Shown piece after piece: positions 42,695 through 49,794 of a stretch of 64,000 nt of DNA. The first letter of the stretch is position 1. Every line of letters starts with the position of its first letter. A program made the translations under genes and the position numbers. The notes beneath the pieces are model-generated. The model saw only the letters and a program-made list of their open reading frames with translations. It was not told the origin of the DNA and searched no databases. The stretch is taken from NCBI GenBank assembly GCA_963701735.1, contig CAVPBI010000026.1, positions 558,001 to 622,000 on the forward strand, written 5' to 3'. This DNA comes from CAWABB01 sp963701735. Its GTDB lineage: Bacteria; Bacteroidota; Ignavibacteria; UBA10030; UBA6906.

Positions 42695-42710
42695 TGCGAA
42701 AGTCGTGCCC
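42695..42710 (-). promoter_or_regulatory. Candidate sigma-54 (-24/-12) promoter
   Basis: On the minus strand the site reads GGGCACGACTTTCGCA against the consensus TGGCACRNNNNTTGCW: 14 of 16 match and the GG-N10-GC spacing is exact. It points to the ABM and barrel genes, with a 5' leader of about 100 bases, and lies directly beside the gene of a sigma-54 activator. Confidence 0.6.
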
Positions 42711-42797
42711 GAAAGCCTTCGATGTAGTTTCGGTCGAAAGCGGGCTACTTCAGCGGTTTCTGCAGCGGAATCGGCTGTTTGGCGGGAAATGATGCTC

Positions 42798-42829
42798 GAG
42801 TCGGCGCCGACATATCGGCGCCACGACTC
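42798..42829. promoter_or_regulatory. Palindrome after the activator gene: terminator or enhancer site
   Basis: GAGTCGGCGCCGA and TCGGCGCCACGACTC form a 13-bp dyad around CATA. It abuts the stop of the sigma-54 activator gene and lies about 90-100 bases upstream of the sigma-54 promoter, a usual distance for an activator-binding site. There is no T-tract, which makes a plain terminator less likely. Confidence 0.45.
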
Positions 42830-44832
42830 TATTTCGGCGTCCGGACGGAGGGTCGGGCTATTCCTAGTCGTTTCATCGTTGATTGGAGCGTGGTCCGCTT
42901 CAGCCCCAGGGTTTCGGCTGCACCGCCCCTGCCGCCTATCCGCCAGCCGGTATCGTTAAGGACCTTCAGGATGTGGTTGCGGTCGACGCTGTCCAGGTCG
43001 GCTGCAATCGGGGATTTTGAGGAGATCGCGGCAGGCAGGCTCACGGTGAGCGTGCCGCCCGAGCTGACGATCATTCCGTGCTCGATGACGTTCTTTAGTT
43101 CCCTGACGTTTCCAGGCCACGAGTAGCGCTGCATCGCGTCGAGGGATTTCGCCGCAATTCGCTGGATGCGCTTCCCGATCCGCTTCTCATGCTCCCTGAC
43201 GAACGCCCAGACGAGCAGCGGGATGTCTTCCGGACGCTCGCGAAGCGGAGGGATCTGTATCGGAAAGACATTCAGCCGATAGTACAGGTCCGGCCTGAAT
43301 CGTCCATCGGTGGCAGCGCGTGCCAGATCCCGGTTTGTCGCGGCAATAATGCGGACGTCGGCCTTTATCGTCTTCGTCGAACCCAGGCGCTCAAAACAGC
43401 CCTCCTCAAGAACACGGAGGAGCTTGGCCTGCACTTCGACGGGGATCTCGCCGACTTCGTCCAGGAAGAGCGTAGATCCGTCGGCAAGCTCAAACCGCCC
43501 GGCCATCCTCGTCAGCGCATCGGTGTAGGCTCCACGCTCGCGACCGAATAGCTCACTTTCGATCAGCGTCGGCGGCAACGAAGCACAGTTGACTGTGACA
43601 AGGGCCCGATCCTTCCGTCGGCTCATGCGGTGGATAGCCCTGGCCAGAAGTTCCTTGCCAGTTCCGGTCTCCCCGAGCAGGAGAACAGTCGAGTCCGTCC
43701 CCGCGACTTGCCGCGCCTGATTCAGGATGGTCCTAATTGCCGCACTCTTGCCGATGATGTCCGCCTGGTCGACGAGGAGCCCGATTTCTTCCTTCAGATA
43801 GACGTTCTCGCGCTCGAGTTGCCGCTCCAGCTCCTCGATCTTCTGGAGCTTCTCGCGGAGCTGCGATTCCATCTGCTTGCGTGCAGTAATGTCGATTGTC
43901 GCTCCCAGGATCGTGGCCGGATTGCCCTCCGCATTCAACCGTACCCGGCCCCGAGCAGCGAGCCAACTCCCGTCGCCGCCGGGCGGGACCGAGCGGAATT
44001 CCGTCGAGAAATCTGTACTCGTCGCGATCGCATTCTTGACCTCGTCCCTTAAACGTTCGCGATCGTCCGGGTGGATCCGCCCGAAAACATCGTCGATGCT
44101 TACGTTGGCATCCGGAGGGAAGCCGAAGAGTTTCCACCACCGCTCTGAACCCCATACGCGGTTCCGGGCCATGTTCCACACCCACATGCCGACATCTCCC
44201 GACTCGGCAGCCAGCGTCATCCGTTGCTCGCTTTCACGGAGGGCGTTTTCCGCCCGCTTCCTGGCCAGGGCATTCGTGAACACCTGAGCGACCAGCTGCA
44301 GCCGCTTGACGAGGTCCGCCGGCCAGGGGTGTTCGACATGCATCGAATTCAGTGCGAGGATGCCAATGGTCGCCCCCCCACCCACCGACAGCGGCAGTAG
44401 CAAGCTTGACTTGATGCCGATGTGAAGTGCGGATTCTTTGTCGCGTGCCGCCTCCGGCGGGAGCTCGTCCAGCGATGAGAGAGCCACGACGTGGCCCAGG
44501 AGCATCTGCTGCCGGCACCACGGGTAGATAGTGTCAATCCCTCGCTCGACGGGTTCTGGTCCTCCGGAAACATCATACAGGTGGGTCAGCGCGAATGCAC
44601 CCGGGACCACTTCGCCCCACTGCCAGAGGGCTGACATGTCGACCCCCAACATTTCGCAGATGCGCCGCTGGGCAAACTCGATATGGCCGTCGATCTGGTC
44701 GGTGGGCAGGTTGACAAAGTGGGCCGACAGGTCCGTCAGGAGTATCTCAAACTCCAACCGCTCCTTCAGGCTCGCTTCGGGGTCATGCGTCGTGAGGTCG
44801 GTGTGCTGCAGGCTTTCTTCAGGTGCCGACAT
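42829..44832 (-). CDS. GAF-PAS-AAA+ sigma-54-dependent transcriptional activator
   Basis: 667 aa, FhlA/NtrC-type enhancer-binding protein. A GAF domain at about residues 45-200 (LLPLSVGGGATIGILALNS), a PAS domain at about 205-325 (WGSERWWKLFGFPPDANVSI), a coiled linker (LEELERQLERENVYLKEE-type), and an AAA+ domain at about 345-585 with Walker A GETGTGKELLARAIH, Walker B STLFLDEVGEIP and sensor REPEATs typical of the family. The sigma-54 loop is GAYTDA instead of GAFTGA. A Fis-type helix-turn-helix ends the chain (GGRGGAAETLGLKRTTLQST). No receiver domain, so it senses small molecules directly. A matching promoter lies just downstream. Confidence 0.93.
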   Translation of the reverse strand: MSAPEESLQHTDLTTHDPEASLKERLEFEILLTDLSAHFVNLPTDQIDGHIEFAQRRICEMLGVDMSALWQWGEVVPGAFALTHLYDVSGGPEPVERGIDTIYPWCRQQMLLGHVVALSSLDELPPEAARDKESALHIGIKSSLLLPLSVGGGATIGILALNSMHVEHPWPADLVKRLQLVAQVFTNALARKRAENALRESEQRMTLAAESGDVGMWVWNMARNRVWGSERWWKLFGFPPDANVSIDDVFGRIHPDDRERLRDEVKNAIATSTDFSTEFRSVPPGGDGSWLAARGRVRLNAEGNPATILGATIDITARKQMESQLREKLQKIEELERQLERENVYLKEEIGLLVDQADIIGKSAAIRTILNQARQVAGTDSTVLLLGETGTGKELLARAIHRMSRRKDRALVTVNCASLPPTLIESELFGRERGAYTDALTRMAGRFELADGSTLFLDEVGEIPVEVQAKLLRVLEEGCFERLGSTKTIKADVRIIAATNRDLARAATDGRFRPDLYYRLNVFPIQIPPLRERPEDIPLLVWAFVREHEKRIGKRIQRIAAKSLDAMQRYSWPGNVRELKNVIEHGMIVSSGGTLTVSLPAAISSKSPIAADLDSVDRNHILKVLNDTGWRIGGRGGAAETLGLKRTTLQSTMKRLGIARPSVRTPK

Positions 44833-44925
44833 TTCGTCACCAGTGGTCTGGATTGGATCGATGAGAATGGCTCAAAATACGTGCGGTGTGGACAAGAAGC
44901 AACCAGCTGACAGGGGGTGATGTCG

Positions 44926-45018
44926 TTTTCCACGGGGACCCTCTCCCATTCGGGGCGCTAAGTCGGCGCGCCACAGAAGCTCAGTCGGTCATGATTCGAG
45001 AGGGTCCCCTGGTGGAAA
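44926..45018. repeat. 93-bp element with near-perfect terminal inverted repeats
   Basis: TTTTCCACGGGGACCCTCTC at 44926-44945 pairs with GAGAGGGTCCCCTGGTGGAAA at 44998-45018, apart from two extra bases. The arms enclose about 52 bases with no gene. It lies between the activator gene and an IS110-type insertion. It may be a MITE, a regulatory dyad or a large hairpin. Confidence 0.55.
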
Positions 45019-45113
45019 TCCGCTCAGAAGCGCCGGGTAGGAGTGAGGACGGATAGAGGAATGTCCCGGACTGTGTCCCAAGTTGCAGGTTGATCGAAGT
45101 TCGGGTCCCCGCT

Positions 45114-45375
45114 GTCATGATAAGACGCAAGCCCCGATCCGTTTTATTCTATAGTACTTCTCCGTTCGTTGTGTCCGAGACAGACTGCCATGGATGCTGT
45201 CATAAGTAGACACGTGCCTCACAGGCACGGCTACATCTCCGTGATCACGATGACAATGTCTCCGGGCGCGTAGTCTACAGAAGAGCAGATCCCGATTGCG
45301 CGGGACTGCAGCGGGGACCGAGCGCTTGCCCGGATGTGTCGATGAGCGTGGCTGTCTCTCTCGTCCGTTCTCTCC
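45114..45375 (-). ncRNA. Predicted bridge (seeker) RNA region, copy A
   Basis: 262 bases between the transposase stop and the element end, conserved in copy B. On the plus strand AGCGGGGACC (45310-45319) is the exact complement of the target flank GGTCCCCGCT. CTAC (45275-45278) matches the other target side. CTGTCAT (45197-45203) matches the element's own first bases with the core, and AGAC (45208-45211) the complement of its other end. A hairpin GTGCCT-CACAGGCAC lies between. This is the guide layout expected of IS110-family bridge RNA; transcription is inferred. Confidence 0.6.
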
Positions 45376-46449
45376 TTATGCAGTTTCAAGTATTGCTTCG
45401 ACATATGGCTTCTCGTTCTTCAAGACGTAGCGGATCCGGTTCAGGAGTTTTCTGGCGATCCGCACGATCGCCTGATTCCTGGGCATGCGGGCTGAGAGCG
45501 TGTGGAATGCCATCATGAGGGCTGGATCCTGTCTTGCCGCCACCCATGCGCTCTCGATCAACATGTGCCGCATCGCGGGATTTCTCCTGGGCGTCATCCC
45601 TGTGTCATGCTCCTCCTCCCCACTGGACCGCTCTCCCGGTACCAGCCCGGCGTAGCTCGAGAGCTCATCCAGACTCCGGAACCGGTCCATCCTCACGAGC
45701 TCCGTCAGGAGCGTCATCGACGTGATGATGCTGATTCCCGGAATGGTACAGAGAAGCCCTACCCTTCTGGCATACGGCTCCTGGTGGGACATTGTACGGA
45801 TCTGACGCGTGAGGCGGGTGATCTGGGCTCGCAAGAACAAGAGCTCTTGCACAAGTGCCTCCAGGGCTTCTCCCCTGCTCGTGCGCTCCCCGGCAAGCCG
45901 TTCCAGCCACCGGATGTAGGGCCGTGACCAGTACCGTTCGCTCCGTTCCTCGGGACATCTCTCCCCATAGAAGTGCAACAGCGACTTGATCTGGTTCTTA
46001 CACCGCGTCTGCTTCCGGACACACTGCGCGCGCGTCCTCACCAGCGTCCGGTCTTCCCGGCAGGAGGGCGGCGGGATATAGATCCCGCGGAGCTCTCCAG
46101 AGCGCAGATGCCGGGCCAGTTTTCCTGCATCTACATGGTCCGTCTTGGTACGCCGTTCCTTGTCGCTCGTCGGGACGTCGGCAGGGTTGACCACGATGCA
46201 GTCCACGCCCAGCCGCGTGAGCTCATCGTAGATCCAGAATCCGCAGTATCCCGCCTCGTACACGCAGTGGTAGATGGCCCCCGGAAAGTGACGCCTCAGG
46301 TAGCGGACCAGGCCCGCCGGATCCGGCTCCATCGAAAACCGCCGGTGATAGCTCTCCCCCACCAGCACGCACACCTTCCAGGCCCTCAGGGCAACGTCCA
46401 GGCCGGCAAATACGTGTTGACCCGTGAAATCAGGCTGAGTACATTCCAT
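45376..46449 (-). CDS. IS110-family transposase (DEDD recombinase), copy A
   Basis: 357 aa. The N-terminal RuvC-like DEDD domain has FAGLDVALRAWKVCVLVG (first Asp), YHCVYEAGYCGFWIYDEL (Glu) and KERRTKTDHVDAGKLARHL (last Asp pair). The C-terminal transposase_20 domain has LLCTIPGISIITSMTLLTEL and SSYAGLVPGERSSGEEEH with the conserved catalytic Ser. No frameshift or stop, so the gene appears active. GGGAGG lies 7 bases before the ATG at 46449. It is about 93% similar by eye to copy B at 54889. These enzymes move DNA with an RNA guide and no classical transposition footprints. Confidence 0.95.
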   Translation of the reverse strand: MECTQPDFTGQHVFAGLDVALRAWKVCVLVGESYHRRFSMEPDPAGLVRYLRRHFPGAIYHCVYEAGYCGFWIYDELTRLGVDCIVVNPADVPTSDKERRTKTDHVDAGKLARHLRSGELRGIYIPPPSCREDRTLVRTRAQCVRKQTRCKNQIKSLLHFYGERCPEERSERYWSRPYIRWLERLAGERTSRGEALEALVQELLFLRAQITRLTRQIRTMSHQEPYARRVGLLCTIPGISIITSMTLLTELVRMDRFRSLDELSSYAGLVPGERSSGEEEHDTGMTPRRNPAMRHMLIESAWVAARQDPALMMAFHTLSARMPRNQAIVRIARKLLNRIRYVLKNEKPYVEAILETA

Positions 46450-46546
46450 GGTAAGCCTCCCTTCTCGAGTGGTACATTGTTTGTTGACGCCACAATATAC
46501 CTCCCGGAATCGAGGCTTACGTCTTAATCATACGGTCTACGAACCC

Positions 46547-46580
46547 GGGCCTCTGGAATCTCCAGAGGCCCGTTTGTTTC
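46547..46580 (+). terminator. Terminator-like hairpin beside IS copy A
   Basis: GGGCCTCTGGAATCTCCAGAGGCCC (arms GGGCCTCTGGA and TCCAGAGGCCC) followed by GTTTGTTTC on the plus strand. The same hairpin follows the empty IS target at 63934. It may stop plus-strand readthrough into the minus-strand T9SS gene. Confidence 0.65.
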
Positions 46581-46687
46581 AATGGGTTACAGCTGCAGAC
46601 GTGGTTGCAGGTGCAAGTCGGGGTGGTGCAATAACAGAACTACATCCTTATTCGCGGAGCTGCTTTCGACACTGCATGATTCGAGGG

Positions 46688-49471
46688 CTACTTCATCAGC
46701 AGGGCCTTCCTCACCTCAATATGATTTCCAGCTCCGCTCTTTGAGTCTCGCCCGATGGCGGAGTCCAGAGGGCGGACATGGAGCCTGTACAAATAGACTC
46801 CGCTTGGAAGACGTGACGCATCGAACTTCACTTCGTGGTATCCCACCTCCATCTCCCCTTCCACCAGCGTCGCAACCTGCTGTCCTAGCGTATTGAAGAC
46901 GGTCAGCCTCACGTACGACCTTTCTGGCAGCGCGTAACGGATAGTCGTGCTCGGGTTGAAGGGGTTCGGATAGTTCTGCTTCAAAACGAACCTGATCGGG
47001 TGTGAACCATCGAGAAAAGGTACATCCGTAGCCAGCGGGCTTTCGCATGCACCAATATCGGGGCTTGTGCCACTCGGTTGCGGCCGCGGACCACCATAGA
47101 AACAGAACGATGGCGCGTGATGCCAGACACTCGCGATGTGCATTGAGTCGACACTTGCGATATGCATTGAGTCGACGCCAGCAGCGATGCACAGACTGGA
47201 ATCTGACAGACGGTAGGTGCTGTCAACGAAGAGAGGGTCTGCATCGATATTCCCCAGCGTATCATCCCGCCCCCCCCGGACATCCGAATAGAAAAGTTCT
47301 ACCCCCCCATACGTGTTTGGTTGGTGCCACGCGGTCCATTCGGGGACATCGCCCAGGTAGATCTCTCCCCACTCCGTTGTGTCCTGGAGCTGATTCCACA
47401 CAATATTGTTCAGCAGAAACGGCACATGATTCATGATGTGGAATCCGGAGCCGTCCCCGGCTGTATTGTTCACAATCGTGTTGTTGATGAACGCAGGTCT
47501 CGGAATGTATTTGCCCCGGGAAGTCAGATTCGTGGTTTTGCCGCAGTATCTCCAGATCGAAACTCCGCCACCCAGATAGCCTGCATGGTTGTCATGTATG
47601 AGGTTGTTGTAGAACAGTTCCCCGGGATCGTCGTCCAGGGTACCTGAGGGCGTGTCAATATAGGCAATGTACACTCCTCCCCCGAAGCTCCGATAGCCCA
47701 AGGCTTGATTGCCGGTGATGACGTTGTTGCGAACGACCTTGACTCCCGGACTCGGAAATGCGATCCCAAGGCCGAGTCCGCCACCCATTGCTTTCCAGGG
47801 TCCCAAGTCAACGCACGTATTATCCTTGATGAGGTTGTGCTCGATGATGAAGTTCACGGACACATTCGGTCGATCAGACAAGATACTCATCCCTCCCCCA
47901 CCAGGCTTCTCCCCTTCGACCCTATTGCCCGCAATCAGATTCCCCCGGACAACAAGGAACGTTCCGGGAACACCGAGCGGGTTGGATCCAAGGCCCCCGT
48001 TACCTGCCTCCAGATATGGATCAGGAACCGACGTATGATTTATGACATTTCCCGTTATATGGTTGTCCAAAATCAGCGCACTCGACCCAGCAACCAACAC
48101 ACCTCCCCCAATCCTGGCATATGCTCCGTCGAGGAACATGCGCGTCCCGAAGCCGCCTGTGATGGTGAAGCCACACAGCACAGTGGTCGTATCTCTGCAG
48201 AATGCGATCGTTACAACGGTTCCCAGGTCAGTATTGACAGGACGGCTCCCATCGATGATTGTGTTGGAGACGTGGCTTGTGTCTCCATCCACGGCGTAGT
48301 GACTTGCGACAACGATCGACTTACTCTGGATGACGATGTTCTCATAGTACCGACCCTCTGCCACCAGGACTGTGTCCCCGTCGCTAGCTGCGTCGATTGC
48401 AGCCTGAATCGTCGGGTAGAACGACGGAACACTCAACAACCGCCTTACCGTTGCCACCCCGATCTCTCCGACCGAGAAAGGGCCATAGTCGTAATACATG
48501 CAATAGGTTGAACCTCTGACTGCAACGGCCGGCACCTCAACGGTGGCATAGGGATTTGCGGCGGCATACGGATCATCCTGTTTCGTGTACACGGGATTAG
48601 CATCGTACTTGGTCCAATGAACACCGTCGATACTGGTCGCATAGCCTATTCCCGCTACGGTCCCATTCTCCTTGTCTCCATAATAGAACATTTCAAAGCC
48701 GGCCGGACTCGGCAAGACCCAACAGAAACAAGCCCTTGAGGCATCCCAACTCCCGGTCGAACCTACTGTGAGTACCGGGTCGCTTGAGCCAGGTGTGGGG
48801 GGGTCGTTGTACTTGGTCCAGACAATCCCGTCAGGAGAGGAAGCCATGCCCACCTGCCAAAACCCCAGTGGAAATTCCAGGTTGCTGGCGGTATAGTACA
48901 TCAGGTATCCCGAATCAGTTCGCACAGCGGAACTGGGGGCAATGAACCCGGCATCCCATTCTCCAGGACTTCCCACCGAGAGCACCGAAGCATCAAGCCG
49001 GGTCCATGGACCTTCCGGGCCGTCTGCGGTTGCGCGCCCGATGAAGTCCCCCGGCCCCAACCCACCGGATGATTTCGCACCATAGTACATGATCCACGCC
49101 GATTCTTCTACCAGCACTATCGCACCACTCACAGCGTACGCATCGAACCCGCTCCCATCAGCTGCCAATACCGGATTGGCGGCACTCTTGGTGAATGCAA
49201 ATCCGTCTGCTGATACAGCTAGTCCGATCGCCAAAGGCTGCGATTCAGCGTTTACAGTCCCTGTGTAGAAGATGTACGTCGAGTCATTGTGACTCACAAC
49301 GCTGGGTGCGAATGCGGCGCCGGCATCCCATTGTCCAGCCGCACCCTTCCCGAGCACCGGGTTCCCGGGGTGAGCGTTGAAGTGCCAAGGCTGAGACGAC
49401 GCATTGCCGCTGAAGAGCACGACGGCAAGGGCAAGGATCGACGCCGATGTGAGAACACCTGTAGCGTTCAT
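46688..49471 (-). CDS. T9SS-exported protein with five-bladed-propeller-like and beta-helix domains
   Basis: 927 aa from ATG 49471 with GGAGGT 6 bases upstream. Signal peptide ends SGNASSQ. Residues about 25-335 contain repeated WDAG...YYTG units (GQWDAGAAFAPSVV, GEWDAGFIAPSSAVRT, SIDGVHWTKYDANPVY) resembling GH43/arabinanase-like propellers. Residues about 345-800 form a right-handed beta-helix (YPTIQAAIDAASDGDTVLVA, then GGGVLVAGSSALILDNHITG). The last 90 residues are a T9SS sorting domain (LKQNYPNPFNPSTTIRYALP, FNTLGQQVATLVEGE, LPSGVYLYRL). Secreted or surface-bound, likely carbohydrate-related. It holds a perfect-frame 24-base tandem duplication near its end. Catalytic residues were not identified. 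Confidence 0.88.
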   Translation of the reverse strand: MNATGVLTSASILALAVVLFSGNASSQPWHFNAHPGNPVLGKGAAGQWDAGAAFAPSVVSHNDSTYIFYTGTVNAESQPLAIGLAVSADGFAFTKSAANPVLAADGSGFDAYAVSGAIVLVEESAWIMYYGAKSSGGLGPGDFIGRATADGPEGPWTRLDASVLSVGSPGEWDAGFIAPSSAVRTDSGYLMYYTASNLEFPLGFWQVGMASSPDGIVWTKYNDPPTPGSSDPVLTVGSTGSWDASRACFCWVLPSPAGFEMFYYGDKENGTVAGIGYATSIDGVHWTKYDANPVYTKQDDPYAAANPYATVEVPAVAVRGSTYCMYYDYGPFSVGEIGVATVRRLLSVPSFYPTIQAAIDAASDGDTVLVAEGRYYENIVIQSKSIVVASHYAVDGDTSHVSNTIIDGSRPVNTDLGTVVTIAFCRDTTTVLCGFTITGGFGTRMFLDGAYARIGGGVLVAGSSALILDNHITGNVINHTSVPDPYLEAGNGGLGSNPLGVPGTFLVVRGNLIAGNRVEGEKPGGGGMSILSDRPNVSVNFIIEHNLIKDNTCVDLGPWKAMGGGLGLGIAFPSPGVKVVRNNVITGNQALGYRSFGGGVYIAYIDTPSGTLDDDPGELFYNNLIHDNHAGYLGGGVSIWRYCGKTTNLTSRGKYIPRPAFINNTIVNNTAGDGSGFHIMNHVPFLLNNIVWNQLQDTTEWGEIYLGDVPEWTAWHQPNTYGGVELFYSDVRGGRDDTLGNIDADPLFVDSTYRLSDSSLCIAAGVDSMHIASVDSMHIASVWHHAPSFCFYGGPRPQPSGTSPDIGACESPLATDVPFLDGSHPIRFVLKQNYPNPFNPSTTIRYALPERSYVRLTVFNTLGQQVATLVEGEMEVGYHEVKFDASRLPSGVYLYRLHVRPLDSAIGRDSKSGAGNHIEVRKALLMK
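47131..47178. repeat. 24-base tandem duplication in the T9SS gene
   Basis: Two consecutive 24-base units sharing 20 positions encode SVDSMHIA twice in tandem in the T9SS protein. It is recent and in frame, between the beta-helix and the sorting domain. Confidence 0.8.
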
Positions 49472-49504
49472 TTTGCACCTCCTCTGATATTCCCGCCGGA
49501 CCAC

Positions 49505-49794
49505 TGCTCCACCTTAAGCGATGCGGCTCAGTCACAGCGCGTTGTGCTGTCTCTCGGTGGATCAACGGCAGATCGCTGACTGCAAGGTTAGGGTGCGCAG
49601 CGAAACTCAAGGATACCAGACCTTTCGATCTGCCCCTGGTCACAGCATCGCTTGCAAGATAGGCTTCGGTGTACCCGGAAGTCTATCCACAATTCAGCAT
49701 TCTCCTGCGATCTTTCAGCATAACCACCTGATTTCAATGCCATCAGGTCCCGACAGGCCTCATCTTCGAGGATGCAGTACGGTTTTCGCGGGTG
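49505..49794. other. Intergenic spacer
   Basis: About 290 bases between the 3' end of the hybrid sensor gene and the T9SS gene start. It must hold the promoter of the T9SS gene. No gene or terminator hairpin is obvious to me. Confidence 0.5.

Larger units (their letters stand above)
45114..46538 (-). mobile_element. IS110/IS1111-type insertion sequence, copy A
   Basis: About 1.42 kb. Ends are fixed by comparison with copy B (54625-56051) and with the unoccupied target at 63890-63960. The flank ends GGTCCCCGCT, the element starts GTCATGATAAGACG and ends CATACGGTCT, and the target resumes with AC; the duplicated CT is the core. Subterminal inverted repeats ATGATAAGACGCAAGC (45117) and the complement of GCTTACGTCTTAATCAT (ending 46531) identify the IS1111 subgroup. 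One transposase gene is present, with a long 3' and a short 5' non-coding end. Confidence 0.88.
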
